Counted from the first letter of the stretch, positions 7,302 to 17,689 are shown. The stretch: DNA of 64,000 bases from an uncultured Bacteroides sp. (GCA_900755095.1 CAAEFE010000040.1:1-64000), one strand, 5' to 3'. Notes: generated by a model from the letters alone, not told the origin. Numbers and translations: made by a program.

Positions 7302-9911
7302 ATGAAAAGACTGTTGATCCTTACCTTTATTTGTTTGATATCTGCCTTTGTCAAAGTGCAAGGCAAATCATCCTCTACACCTATTATATATATAGATGGA
7401 AATGGGGTGATGCGTTGGAGTGACACCCGCCGGGAGGCTTCCTTTTTCGGTGTTAATTATACGCTGCCTTTCGCCCATGCTTACCGTGCCATTGGATATT
7501 TGGAACTGGACCGCAAAGCTGCCATAGATAAAGATGTATATCATATCTCCCGTCTGGGACTGAATGCTTACCGTATTCATTTATGGGATGTGGAACTGAC
7601 AGACGGACAGGGAAATCTCCTCGAAAACGAGCATCTCGACTTGATGGACTACCTGATTGCCAAACTCAAAGAACGCAATATTCATATTGTGATTACCGCG
7701 CAGACCAACTTCGGGAACGGATATCCCGAACGAAACATACAGACGGGCGGCTTCTCCTATAAATATGATAAATGCGATATGCACTCCCACCCGGAAGCTA
7801 TCGCTGCACAAGAAACCTATCTTCATGGTTTGGTGAAGCACGTCAATCCATATACGGGGTTAGCTTATAAAGACGATCCCTCCATTGTTGGGTTCGAAAT
7901 CAATAATGAACCTTGTCATTCCGGTACGAAGAAAGAGGTAAAAGCCTATATCAACCGGATGCTGAAAGCGATCAATAAAACAGGAAACCGCAAACCTGTA
8001 TTCTATAATGTAAGCCACAACGGATATGTAGTAGAGGCTTATTACGAAACTGCCATTCAGGGAACTACTTATCAATGGTATCCCATCGGACTGGTATCCG
8101 GACAGACACAGCAGGGAAATTTCCTTCCCTATATAGACCGCTATGATATTCCCTTTTCCGATAAAGTGAAAGGATTCGATAAGAAAACACGGATGGTATA
8201 TGAGTTCGATCCGGCAGATATCATGTATTCTTATATGTATCCGGCCATGGTACGCACTTTCCGTACAGCAGGTTTTCAATGGATTACCCAGTTTGCGTAT
8301 GATCCGATGGATATCGCTTATGCCAATACGGAATATCAGACTCATTTCTTGAATCTTGCCTATACGCCTCATAAAGCCATCAGTATGAAGATAGCTGCCG
8401 AAGCTACACGCAGTCTGAAAAGAGGTGAATCATACGGCAGTTATCCACAGGACACTTTATTTGGTGACGGTTTTCGTGTCAGTTATACAGAGGACTTGAG
8501 CGAATTAAATAATGGAAAGAAATTCTATTATTCCAATCATACCAACACCCAGCCCAAAGATGCGTCACAACTTGTTTCCATTGCCGGTTGTGGCAGTTCT
8601 CCGATCATTCATTATGAGGGAACAGGTGCTTATTTCATGGATTGCCTCGAACCGGGAGTCTGGAGACTGGAAGTGATGCCGGACGCGGTAGTAGTGAACG
8701 ATCCGTTTGCCAAACCGTCACTCGATAAAGAAGTGGTTACCATCGCTTATGGTGCTTGGGACATGGCTTTGCAAATACCTGATTTAGGGATGGAATTTAC
8801 CTTTACGGCCCTCAATCAAGGAAATCAGCAGAAAGGAGATGTGACAGACGGGATTATCCGCGGACTTCGTCCGGGTACCTATCTGCTGAAACATAAAAAC
8901 TGTACGCCCAAACAGAACTGGCAGGCAGACTCTCAATGGAATTCCATCCGCATCGGAGAGTATGTGGCTCCTGCTCCACGTGTGACGGATTATAAAGTCG
9001 TTCATACTCCATCGGCAACCACTGAAGCAAATAAAGATTTGACGATTAGTGCACAGGTGGTAGGAACCGAATTCCCGGATTCTGTGATTATCTACACCGA
9101 TAAGATATCTTTTTGGAATGAGCATAATCCATATATCAAGATGAAACGTACAGGCGGATATACCTATCAAGCAACGATACCCGCTACAAAAATAAAGGAT
9201 GATTGTTTCAGGTATAACATCATCGTATGCCGGGGCAACAGCACTCGCACTTATCCCACAGGAAATTCCGGTTACAGGAATTCATCATCGGGAATAAAGG
9301 GAAATCCACTGGACTGGAATTATACTTCCGGAGCCTATTGGACTACTCGTGTTATTGCCCCAGATAGTGCGATACCACTATTGACTATTACGGACGCAGA
9401 TAGCCGGATAGAAGCATACACGCTTCCCGAATGGAATGATCTCCAACGTACTTTGGTTGATTCTTCTCCGGTGGAAAAACCTTTGCTCCGGTTCCGGTTT
9501 ACTCCTAAAGGAGAAAATCCGCACTATTTCCTCCGCACGTTCGTAAAGAACCTGATTGAAGAAAGAAAAGAAAGAGTAAAGGATTGTAGCGTTCTCTGTA
9601 TCCGGGTAAATCGCACGAAAGCACTTCCGGAAGGACTCAGTGCCGGTTTCGTAACGTCAGACGGATATACTTATAAAAGCCCTTGTCCTGCTCCATCATC
9701 GGAGGGAATCATACGGATACCGTTGAAAGATTTACGCCAGACAGACACGGCACTGCTGCCGATAGCTTATCCGACCTTCTTGAAACAGTATTTCCATCCG
9801 GAAACGGAAATCGCATTTTTACCGGAAAGGATTGAAAAGCTGGAGCTATCAATGTCAGGAAACAAGAAAGGTTTAGTTGAGATTGAACTAGGAAATATCT
9901 GGCTGGAATAA
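7302..9911 (+). CDS. GH147-like clan GH-A glycoside hydrolase, probable beta-galactosidase
   Basis: 869 residues with a signal peptide (MKRLLILTFICLISAFVKVQG). Residues about 25-400 form a clan GH-A TIM barrel: NYTLPFAHAYRA near the start, NAYRIHLWDVEL, the acid/base segment FEINNEP (Glu203) and the likely nucleophile in MVYEFDPAD (Glu301), about 100 residues apart as usual for the clan. The C-terminal half is beta-rich accessory domains. Family GH147 was founded on a Bacteroides ovatus beta-galactosidase from a pectic galactan locus, as I recall, and gene position here (between HTCS and SusC) agrees. Expected role: periplasmic removal of galactose from imported beta-1,4-galactan oligosaccharides. 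First gene of the operon. A GH5-like enzyme of another family is the alternative. Confidence 0.7.
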   Translation: MKRLLILTFICLISAFVKVQGKSSSTPIIYIDGNGVMRWSDTRREASFFGVNYTLPFAHAYRAIGYLELDRKAAIDKDVYHISRLGLNAYRIHLWDVELTDGQGNLLENEHLDLMDYLIAKLKERNIHIVITAQTNFGNGYPERNIQTGGFSYKYDKCDMHSHPEAIAAQETYLHGLVKHVNPYTGLAYKDDPSIVGFEINNEPCHSGTKKEVKAYINRMLKAINKTGNRKPVFYNVSHNGYVVEAYYETAIQGTTYQWYPIGLVSGQTQQGNFLPYIDRYDIPFSDKVKGFDKKTRMVYEFDPADIMYSYMYPAMVRTFRTAGFQWITQFAYDPMDIAYANTEYQTHFLNLAYTPHKAISMKIAAEATRSLKRGESYGSYPQDTLFGDGFRVSYTEDLSELNNGKKFYYSNHTNTQPKDASQLVSIAGCGSSPIIHYEGTGAYFMDCLEPGVWRLEVMPDAVVVNDPFAKPSLDKEVVTIAYGAWDMALQIPDLGMEFTFTALNQGNQQKGDVTDGIIRGLRPGTYLLKHKNCTPKQNWQADSQWNSIRIGEYVAPAPRVTDYKVVHTPSATTEANKDLTISAQVVGTEFPDSVIIYTDKISFWNEHNPYIKMKRTGGYTYQATIPATKIKDDCFRYNIIVCRGNSTRTYPTGNSGYRNSSSGIKGNPLDWNYTSGAYWTTRVIAPDSAIPLLTITDADSRIEAYTLPEWNDLQRTLVDSSPVEKPLLRFRFTPKGENPHYFLRTFVKNLIEERKERVKDCSVLCIRVNRTKALPEGLSAGFVTSDGYTYKSPCPAPSSEGIIRIPLKDLRQTDTALLPIAYPTFLKQYFHPETEIAFLPERIEKLELSMSGNKKGLVEIELGNIWLE

Positions 9912-9923
9912 TCGTTCTTAAAG

Positions 9924-10011
9924 TTCCCCGTTGTCGAAGCCTTTGTTCCTCGGTGAGGAAAGGGTCGTTCATCGGTGAGGAACAAGGTCTTCCTCGGTGA
10001 GGAACAAATCT
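9924..10011 (+). repeat. Four 22-bp tandem units carrying a dyad
   Basis: Units start at 9924, 9946, 9968 and 9990. The core TTCCTCGGTGAGGAA (9946-9960 and 9990-10004) is a dyad with 6-bp arms and a 3-base centre. The unit at 9968 has one change (TTCATC), and the unit at 9924 is degenerate (TTCCCCGTTGTCGAA) but in register. They lie between the GH147-like stop and the susC start, 130-210 bases before susC. Confidence 0.85.
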
Positions 10012-10134
10012 TTCGTCTGAACCACGTCTGAAGCCTTCTGAAAAAGGGTAGCAAACGGAAGAGACAGAAAGGGAAAAGCCGCTGATTTTTAAATAAAAAG
10101 TAAAAATAAATCTATTATCAATAACACAGTAATT

Positions 10135-13110
10135 ATGAACAGGAATATCTTAAATCTACGCCATCTGACTGTACTACTTATGTTGTGTACAGCCTTTTTA
10201 GGAGGCATCATTCCTGCCTTCGCCCAACAAGGAGGCAAGAAAATCACCGGACAAGTGATTGACGAGAACAAGGAACCGATGATCGGAGTAAGTATCCTCA
10301 TTGTCGGTACTTCTACCGGAACAGTGACCGATTTCGACGGTAATTATACACTCAATGTGCCACAGGGCAGCAAAGAGTTGCAATTCTCTTATGTAGGATA
10401 TGAAACAAAGGTAGTACCTGTTCCTGCCAACAGTACTACTTTGAATATCCAGTTGAAAAGTGATTCACAGGTATTGAGCGACGTTGTAGTAATCGGCTAT
10501 GGTACGCAGCGTAAAAGCGACCTGACAGGTTCGGTAACTAACGTCAGCAGCAAGGACTTCAACATGGGATTGGTCAGCTCTCCCGAGCAACTGATTAATG
10601 GTAAGATTTCCGGTGTGCAAATCATGTCCAACAGTGGTTCTCCCACTGCGGGAAGTACGATCCGTGTGCGTGGTGGTGCTTCACTGAACGCTAGTAATGA
10701 CCCTTTGATCGTACTGGACGGCGTTCCTTTGGAACAGGGAGGCATCAGCGGTAATGACGGGAATTTCCTTAGCCTCATCAACCCGAACGATATTGAAAGT
10801 ATGACCATTCTGAAAGATGCTTCTTCGACTGCCATTTACGGTTCGCGTGCATCCAACGGGGTTATTCTGATTACTACCAAGAAAGGAAGTTCCGATAAAC
10901 TGAAGATTACATTCAGTACGACCAACTCTGTACAAACCCGTACCAAATTGGCAGATATGTTGAGTTACGATGAATTTGTCAATACCATCCAAAGCAAAGG
11001 AACCGATGCACAACGGGCGTTACTCGGCACGACACATACGGACTGGAACGATGAGATTTATCAAAATGCCTTCGGTACGGATAATAATCTAAGTGTTGCT
11101 GGAAAGATTACCAAAAACTTACCTTTCCGTGCATCTATCGGTTACTACAACCAGAGTGGTTTATTACGTACTGACAACGCGGAGCGTTACACCGGAAGCA
11201 TTACATTGAATCCGTCTTTCTTTAAAGACCACTTAAAACTGAATATCAATGCTAAAGGTTCTATCAATAAGAACACATTTGCCAATACAAGTGCCATTTG
11301 GGCTGCTTCGACCATGAATCCTACCATTCCAGTATATTCGGGTCTAGACACATTCGGCGGATATACGGAAGCGATTGACAACACCGGTGCTCCTGTGAAC
11401 GGAGCAGTCATGAATCCGGTGGGACTTCTCAATATGAATGACTCACAAAGTACAGTAAAACGTTTTATCGGAAACATTGATGCAGACTATCGTCTTCACT
11501 TCTTCCCCGATTTGAAGTTGCATGCTACGTTAGGTTATGACTATGCACAAGGTAAAGGAAGTGTATATGTTCCGGCAGAAGCTGCACAGAATTACACCAC
11601 TTCCGGTTTGGATTACAGCTATGGCCCACAGAAAAAAGAAAACCGTCTGTTGACTCTGTATGCCAACTACAACAAATTGGTGGAATCCATTAAGAGTAGT
11701 TTTGATGTAACAGCCGGTTACGATTATCAGTACTGGAAATCCACGACTCCGCTTTATAGCGAAATGAACACGTTGGGAGAAATACAGAAAACATCGAAAG
11801 CCTCTGACGAACGCCATGTATTACTCTCTTATTATGGCCGTTTGAACTACTCGTTCAACTCCCGCTATATGCTGACTACTACTGTACGTCGCGATGCCAC
11901 TTCGCGCTTCGCTAAAAATGTACGTTGGGGTACGTTCCCGTCAGTAGCATTAGGATGGAGAGTGACAGAAGAATCATTCCTGAAAGACAATAAAGTCATC
12001 AGTACGCTGAAAGTGCGTGCCAGTTATGGTGTCACCGGGCAGCAAGACGGTATAGGCAACTACAACTACCTCCCTATCTATACGATCAGTCAAAGTGGTG
12101 CCGGCTCTCTTATCGGTGGCACTCCGACTCCTACTTACCGCCCCAAAGCGTATGTACCCAACCTGAAATGGGAAACAACCACTTCATGGAATGTGGGTTT
12201 TGACTTCGGTTTTCTCAAAGACCGCATCACTGGTAGTTTCGACTACTACACCCGTCAGACCAAAGACCTGATTGCCACCGTACCTGCTGCTGCCGGTACT
12301 ACATTCGATCGTAACATCACGACCAATGTCGGAAATGTGGACAGTCAGGGTGTGGAATTCAGTCTGAACGCAACGCCCATACAGACCAAGGACTGGAACT
12401 GGGACTTGAGTTTCAACATGACATGGCAGAAGATGAAAGTGAAAAACTTATCACTGACAGCCGGTACGCCTGCCACCAACACTTCTGTAGGTCCGTATAT
12501 CGACAGTTATCAGGTACAGACATTGAGCGAGGGATATGCTCCTTATATGTTCTACGTTTACCATCAGCTGTATGATGAAAAAACCGGCAAACCGATAGAA
12601 GGAGCTTACGTAGACCTTGACGGGGACGGACAAATCAACTCGAACGACTTGTACCGCTACCACTCTCCGGCTCCCGACTATATCCTCGGTTTCAGTACCT
12701 CATTGCGTTACAAGAAGTGGACATTGAGCACCAGCCTGCGTGCCAATATCGGAAACTATGTCTATAATGCGATGGCTATGAACAGCGGTGCCTGGGAAAC
12801 TGTCAGCTATAACTCTTATCAGCTAAACAACCTGTCATCAACCTATCTGAAAACAGGATTCCAGACACGTCAATATCTCTCTGACTACTATGTAGAGAAT
12901 GCTTCTTTCCTGAAAATGGATAATCTCTCATTGGGTTACAACTTCGGCACTATTTATAAAGGATGCAGTCTGAATGTGAGTGCCATGGTGCAAAATGTAT
13001 TCTGTATCACCAAATACAGCGGCGTTGACCCGGAAGTTCCCGACGGTGTGGACAATTCGTTTTATCCACGCCCACGTACTTTCTCTCTCAACATAGGTAT
13101 TAACTTCTAA
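10135..13110 (+). CDS. SusC-like TonB-dependent outer-membrane transporter (galactan)
   Basis: 991 residues. A signal peptide ends at AFAQ; then come a carboxypeptidase-like domain (ITGQVIDENKEPMIGVSI, about 36-115), the TonB-box/linker region (SDVVVIGYGTQRKSDLTGSV), the plug domain (RVRGGASLNASNDPLIVLDGVP; SMTILKDASSTAIYGSRASNG) and a C-terminal 22-strand barrel ending in the aromatic FSLNIGINF. It imports oligosaccharides together with the SusD-like lipoprotein encoded 18 bases downstream. No promoter consensus was found just upstream, so it is probably co-transcribed with the GH147-like gene through the 22-bp repeat region. Galactan specificity is inferred from the GH53 and GH2 genes in the same operon. 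Confidence 0.96.
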   Translation: MNRNILNLRHLTVLLMLCTAFLGGIIPAFAQQGGKKITGQVIDENKEPMIGVSILIVGTSTGTVTDFDGNYTLNVPQGSKELQFSYVGYETKVVPVPANSTTLNIQLKSDSQVLSDVVVIGYGTQRKSDLTGSVTNVSSKDFNMGLVSSPEQLINGKISGVQIMSNSGSPTAGSTIRVRGGASLNASNDPLIVLDGVPLEQGGISGNDGNFLSLINPNDIESMTILKDASSTAIYGSRASNGVILITTKKGSSDKLKITFSTTNSVQTRTKLADMLSYDEFVNTIQSKGTDAQRALLGTTHTDWNDEIYQNAFGTDNNLSVAGKITKNLPFRASIGYYNQSGLLRTDNAERYTGSITLNPSFFKDHLKLNINAKGSINKNTFANTSAIWAASTMNPTIPVYSGLDTFGGYTEAIDNTGAPVNGAVMNPVGLLNMNDSQSTVKRFIGNIDADYRLHFFPDLKLHATLGYDYAQGKGSVYVPAEAAQNYTTSGLDYSYGPQKKENRLLTLYANYNKLVESIKSSFDVTAGYDYQYWKSTTPLYSEMNTLGEIQKTSKASDERHVLLSYYGRLNYSFNSRYMLTTTVRRDATSRFAKNVRWGTFPSVALGWRVTEESFLKDNKVISTLKVRASYGVTGQQDGIGNYNYLPIYTISQSGAGSLIGGTPTPTYRPKAYVPNLKWETTTSWNVGFDFGFLKDRITGSFDYYTRQTKDLIATVPAAAGTTFDRNITTNVGNVDSQGVEFSLNATPIQTKDWNWDLSFNMTWQKMKVKNLSLTAGTPATNTSVGPYIDSYQVQTLSEGYAPYMFYVYHQLYDEKTGKPIEGAYVDLDGDGQINSNDLYRYHSPAPDYILGFSTSLRYKKWTLSTSLRANIGNYVYNAMAMNSGAWETVSYNSYQLNNLSSTYLKTGFQTRQYLSDYYVENASFLKMDNLSLGYNFGTIYKGCSLNVSAMVQNVFCITKYSGVDPEVPDGVDNSFYPRPRTFSLNIGINF

Positions 13111-13128
13111 TTACTAAAAGCATCGATT

Positions 13129-14709
13129 ATGAAAAAGATATTTTATACAGCCCTTTATTTTTGCAGCGCACTCCTGATGAGTTCCTGCATAGGCGACTTG
13201 GACCAATATCCACACGAAGAAGAAACATCTTCTACCATATATACCAGTGCTGCAAACTATAAAGCCGTTCTGGGAAAAATCTATGCAGCCATGGTGACCA
13301 CCGGACAGGAAAAGAATGGTGACAACGATTTGAGTAGTAACAGCGGACAGGATTATATGCGCTGTTTCTTCAACTTGCAGGAATGTGGAACGGATGAAGT
13401 GGCTTCTACCTGGCTGTCCGGTGACAACGTAACGGGACTGACGTATTTGAGTTGGGACGCTAATGATCCTTGGGTATCGGATATGTATTACCGTATCTAT
13501 TACAACATTGCTTTATGTAATGAGTTTCTCCGCAATGCCACCGATGAAAAGATAGCACAGTTCACGGACCAGGAGCAGACTGAAATTCGTATTTATCGTG
13601 CCGAAGCCCGTTTCATGCGTGCTTTATTCTACTATCACGCACTCGATCTGTTCCGCAATATCCCGTTTGTGACGGAAAATGACCCGCTAGTCGGATATCT
13701 GCCTCCCCGCTATACAGCCCAACAGATTTTCGATTATATTGAAAGTGAACTGAATGCCATTAAAGATGAAATGCTAAATAAAGCGAACTGTCCTTACGGA
13801 CGCGCTTCCCAAGGAGCTGCATATACATTACTTGCCAAATTATATCTGAATGCGGAAGTTTATACCCAGACTTCCAAATACAACGAATGTATCAAAGCCT
13901 GTAAAAAGGTTATCGAACAGGGTTATCAACTGGAAAGCGATTATTACAAGCTGTTTAATGCCGACAATGACAAACGTACGAACGAAATAATCTTCACCCT
14001 CCCGGTAGACGCAACCAATCTCGTGTCATGGGGATCATCCACTTACATTGTTTGTGGCGCAGTGAGCAACACGTCCGAAAAACAGATACCGGAAGATTAC
14101 GGTGTAAAATCAGGATGGGGTATGTTCCGTGTACGCGGAGAAATTCCTCAACTTTTCTCAGGTAACGAAGAAGCCGACCAGCGATATATGTTCTTTACCG
14201 ACGGACAAACCCGGGACCTGGAAAAGATAGATGACCAAAGCAATGGCTATTTCGTAGAAAAATGGACTAACCTGACTGATGCCGGACAGACTGCTTCCAA
14301 CACCGCAGACGGTGGTGTAAATACAGATTATCCCCTATTCCGTCTGGCCGATGTATATTTAATGATGGCAGAAGCTGTGGTACGTGGAGGAACGGAAGCA
14401 ACTCTGGCAAATGTACTGCCTTATATCAATGAGCTACAGGAACGTGCTTTCGGCGACAACACTCATAACAAAAGCGAGTCTGAAATCAACGAACTGTTTA
14501 TCATCAACGAACGTGCCCGTGAGCTGTATTGGGAGGGGTATCGCCGTACGGACTTGATCCGCTTCAATCAATTTACAACCAACAGCTATGTATGGCAATG
14601 GAAAGGTGGCGTAAAAGACGGTAAGGCAGTAGAGAGCAAATACAATATCTATCCGATACCTGCTACCGAACTGACGGCCAATCCAAACTTATACAATGAA
14701 AACTATTAA
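13129..14709 (+). CDS. SusD-like glycan-binding lipoprotein (galactan)
   Basis: 526 residues with a lipoprotein signal (lipobox MSSC, Cys20) and an acidic stretch after it (LDQYPHEEE) of the kind that sends lipoproteins to the Bacteroides surface. It shows the SusD/RagB fold: TPR-like helices around RAEARFMRALFYYHALDLFRN, the middle segment YTLLAKLYLNAEVY, and the C-terminal INERARELYWEGYRRTDLIRF followed by YPIPATEL, which are family hallmarks. It forms the lid over the SusC barrel encoded immediately upstream and captures ligand. Length is normal for the family. The next gene, a surface glycan-binding protein, begins 23 bases after its stop. Confidence 0.96.
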   Translation: MKKIFYTALYFCSALLMSSCIGDLDQYPHEEETSSTIYTSAANYKAVLGKIYAAMVTTGQEKNGDNDLSSNSGQDYMRCFFNLQECGTDEVASTWLSGDNVTGLTYLSWDANDPWVSDMYYRIYYNIALCNEFLRNATDEKIAQFTDQEQTEIRIYRAEARFMRALFYYHALDLFRNIPFVTENDPLVGYLPPRYTAQQIFDYIESELNAIKDEMLNKANCPYGRASQGAAYTLLAKLYLNAEVYTQTSKYNECIKACKKVIEQGYQLESDYYKLFNADNDKRTNEIIFTLPVDATNLVSWGSSTYIVCGAVSNTSEKQIPEDYGVKSGWGMFRVRGEIPQLFSGNEEADQRYMFFTDGQTRDLEKIDDQSNGYFVEKWTNLTDAGQTASNTADGGVNTDYPLFRLADVYLMMAEAVVRGGTEATLANVLPYINELQERAFGDNTHNKSESEINELFIINERARELYWEGYRRTDLIRFNQFTTNSYVWQWKGGVKDGKAVESKYNIYPIPATELTANPNLYNENY

Positions 14710-14732
14710 TCATATTAATACGGAACAACGAT

Positions 14733-16487
14733 ATGAAAAAACTAAATAATCTATTCACTTTACTTTCCGCCCTCCTATTACTAGGTGCTTGCGAGAAAGA
14801 TGGGGATACCTATTTTCTCTCCAGCCCGGAAGAGAACGAATTGATAGCTTCTGCCAATTCTGTCGTACTGACAAAGGAGACAGCTAAGTTTTATGCTCTG
14901 TCGCTTGCCTGGACTGACCAGACGCTGCAAGTGAGCGATTCAAGATACCAGCCTACCACCGGTGTACAAACTTCCGTACAGGTTTCACGCACGGAAGATT
15001 TCTCCGGGCAGATTCTGGAAACGACCGAAAGTGGAGTATCAAAGACGTACTCTGTCTCCGCTTTAAATATCGTCGCTTATCAGTTGAAAGCTACTCCCGA
15101 AGAAGAAGCACCGCTCTATTTCCGGCTTGCCGGAAGAAACGGAAGTAACATCGCTCCTGTATACAGTAATGTGGTAAAAGTCATGGTTACTCCTTATGAA
15201 ATTGATATGCGATTTGCCAATATTATCAATAAGGGAGACGGTAAGGATTCAGGAAAAGATCTGTATGCAGCCAATGCGGATGGCAACTATATCGGCTTTA
15301 TGGGAGCCACTTCTTGGGAGGGTTTCTATCTGCAGGAAGCCGATGGTACTGTTTGGCACACAGCCAAATCAGGCAGTACGGCTACTCCGTTCTTCCTGAC
15401 AACTGACGCTGCTGAAGGAACGTGGGATTTGTGGTTCCCCGGTCAATCGGGCTGTTACTATACGAATGTCAATACCACCAAAAAACTATGGACTGCTTTA
15501 TGGATGCCAACACTCAATGTAAGTGGCATCGACGGAGGTATCACGATGGAATACAAACGTGACAAGAATCAATGGCAGGGCATATTTACTGCTACAGGAG
15601 CCGGCACTATCAATATTCAGATGAATGGAACAGGTAAACTATATGATAACACCAGCGTCAGCGGAGCTGATAACAGCATTGATGATACGAAAGCCAAAGA
15701 TACTTCTTTCGCCTTTAGTGGTTCTGCTAATGAATTGACATTCAATACCGGAACGAACGTTTCTGCCGGAAATATTACAATAAACGTACCGGCAGCCGGA
15801 GAATGTACATTAATTATTGACCTGAACGACCCGCAAGCATGGAAAGTGGAAGTGACGGAAGGAGGAAGTGTAGAACCGACTTATCCCTCTTATCTGGAAA
15901 TGCAAGGGGCCGACTCATGGTGGGGAAAGTTATACCGCAAACTTGAACCCGGTAAAACTGCAGGAACTTATCGCACTGTATTCCAAACCGTCAGCGATGA
16001 AAACTTCCAGATAGTAGACCCATCAACAGATACATGGTATGGCTCTGATCCCAACAATCTTTATAGCCTTGCTCTTACAACAGGGGAGCATTACAACATC
16101 TGGTTCGATGGTTCCGGCAAGAAAAGTTATACAATCGAAGTAGATTACGTCAACTTGACTTGGAAGCCTACTGAAATCAAACAAATCAATGTATATGGAA
16201 CTTTCAATGGCTGGTCAACGGCTAAAGACCTGATGATATATGATGAGGAAACCGGAATATGGAGCGCAGAATGCGATATCACCACTATCGGTGACGGATT
16301 CTACTTCCTCATGAATACGGATCCCGATCAGATTAGCTGGGACTGGAGATTGTACTATACTTCTGAAAGTGGGCTCTATCTAAGTGATCAGAATGGTGAT
16401 AACATTAAACCCACTAAGGAGGGTAAATATCGCATTACGCTGGATCTCAACAAGATGGAGTTTACAATGACTGAAATCACTGAATAA
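14733..16487 (+). CDS. Surface glycan-binding lipoprotein (SusE/SusF-like)
   Basis: 584 residues with a lipoprotein signal (LLLGAC, Cys20). The N-terminal segment, about 25-150, looks like the SusE-type Ig-like domain (VVLTKETAKFYALSLAWT, YQLKATPEEEAPLYFRLAGRNG). The rest is a chain of beta-sandwich modules, the last (INVYGTFNGWSTAKDLMIYDEETGIWSAECDI) resembling starch-binding SusF modules. No catalytic motif was seen. By position right after SusCD it should be the surface glycan-binding protein that holds galactan at the cell surface. Exact domain families cannot be settled by eye. The GH53 gene begins 45 bases downstream. Confidence 0.85.
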   Translation: MKKLNNLFTLLSALLLLGACEKDGDTYFLSSPEENELIASANSVVLTKETAKFYALSLAWTDQTLQVSDSRYQPTTGVQTSVQVSRTEDFSGQILETTESGVSKTYSVSALNIVAYQLKATPEEEAPLYFRLAGRNGSNIAPVYSNVVKVMVTPYEIDMRFANIINKGDGKDSGKDLYAANADGNYIGFMGATSWEGFYLQEADGTVWHTAKSGSTATPFFLTTDAAEGTWDLWFPGQSGCYYTNVNTTKKLWTALWMPTLNVSGIDGGITMEYKRDKNQWQGIFTATGAGTINIQMNGTGKLYDNTSVSGADNSIDDTKAKDTSFAFSGSANELTFNTGTNVSAGNITINVPAAGECTLIIDLNDPQAWKVEVTEGGSVEPTYPSYLEMQGADSWWGKLYRKLEPGKTAGTYRTVFQTVSDENFQIVDPSTDTWYGSDPNNLYSLALTTGEHYNIWFDGSGKKSYTIEVDYVNLTWKPTEIKQINVYGTFNGWSTAKDLMIYDEETGIWSAECDITTIGDGFYFLMNTDPDQISWDWRLYYTSESGLYLSDQNGDNIKPTKEGKYRITLDLNKMEFTMTEITE

Positions 16488-16532
16488 CATTCTAAGTTCA
16501 ACAACATGATTATTAATTTCAACAGAATCACT

Positions 16533-17618
16533 ATGATACGAAAATATATAATGATAGCTTCCGCACTACTTTGCGGAAGCATCTTCACCGCTTGTGATGA
16601 TGATAATGATACTCCGACTTTTCCGGAAAAGACGGAAACCACTTATGATATGTCCGGCTTCGCCCGGGGAGCTGATGTCAGTTGGCTGTCGGAAATGGAA
16701 AGTTCCGGATATAAATTCTATACCTCCGATGGAAAAGAACAGGAATGTATGTCTCTGCTTCGCGACCTGGGTATAAATGCAATTCGTCTACGTGTATGGG
16801 TGAACCCGGAAAATGACACGGAAGATGTAAAAGGCTGGTGCAATAAGGGTGACGTATTGCTCAAAGCATGGAGAGCGCATAATTTGGGCTATCGCCTGAT
16901 GATCGACTTCCATTACAGTGACAGATGGGCCGATCCTGTTCAGCAAGCCAAACCCAAAGCCTGGGAAAACTATACGGTAGAAGAACTGGAGCAGGCGATT
17001 GCCGACCATACCAAAGATGTACTCGGTGCAATCAAAGAGATGGGCATTGATGTGGAATGGGTGCAAGTAGGCAATGAAACTCATCAGGGAATGCTATTCC
17101 CCACTGGACAAACAACGAGTAGTGACGGTATTAAAAACTTTGCGAAATTCATTAACTCCGGCTACAATGCTGTTAAAGAGATTTATCCGAATGCGAAAGT
17201 GATTGTACACCTCGACCAGGGAAATGATGCCAATCTATACAACCGGATTTTCGGTTATTTGCATGACAACAATGCCAAATGGGACGTCATCGGTATGTCT
17301 CTTTATCCGGATATGTACCCGACAGAGGGAGCAGCCGATGATTGGGAAGATATGAACAACAAATGTATTGCCAATATGAAAAGTCTGATTGCCAAATACA
17401 ACACTCCGGTGATGATGTGCGAAATTGGTATTCCCTGGGACTATTCCGAAGCTGAAGACTTTTTCACAGACTTTATGACGAAAGCCAAACAAGTGGAACA
17501 ATGTCTTGGTGTATTCTCCTGGGAACCGCAGAGTTATGGTGGTTGGAAGAACTATGGAAAGGGCATGTTTGACGACAGTGGTAAACCGACCAGCGCATTT
17601 AATGCTTTCAAGAGATAA
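16533..17618 (+). CDS. GH53 endo-beta-1,4-galactanase lipoprotein
   Basis: 361 residues from ATG 16533. This start gives a compact lipoprotein signal (MIRKYIMIASALLCGSIFTAC, Cys21) followed by DDDNDT, an acidic surface-export signal; an earlier in-frame ATG at 16506 would add nine residues before it. The TIM barrel shows GH53 signatures: FARGADVSWLSEME, LGINAIRLRVWVNP, LMIDFHYSDRWADP, WVQVGNETHQG with acid/base Glu182 and MMCEIGIPW with nucleophile Glu297. It cuts internal beta-1,4-galactosyl bonds of pectic galactan at the cell surface, producing oligosaccharides for the SusCD pair encoded upstream. Fifth gene of the operon. Confidence 0.95.
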   Translation: MIRKYIMIASALLCGSIFTACDDDNDTPTFPEKTETTYDMSGFARGADVSWLSEMESSGYKFYTSDGKEQECMSLLRDLGINAIRLRVWVNPENDTEDVKGWCNKGDVLLKAWRAHNLGYRLMIDFHYSDRWADPVQQAKPKAWENYTVEELEQAIADHTKDVLGAIKEMGIDVEWVQVGNETHQGMLFPTGQTTSSDGIKNFAKFINSGYNAVKEIYPNAKVIVHLDQGNDANLYNRIFGYLHDNNAKWDVIGMSLYPDMYPTEGAADDWEDMNNKCIANMKSLIAKYNTPVMMCEIGIPWDYSEAEDFFTDFMTKAKQVEQCLGVFSWEPQSYGGWKNYGKGMFDDSGKPTSAFNAFKR

Positions 17619-17689
17619 GATTATTGAATCATTTTTTATAACTTTACCCCGAATCCAAAATATTTTATACCTGAAAAGCAAATATTAAC

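Noticed and set aside
9924..10011. Possible short CRISPR array
   Set aside because: The period is only 22 bases with no room for 30-base spacers, and there are no cas genes in the window.
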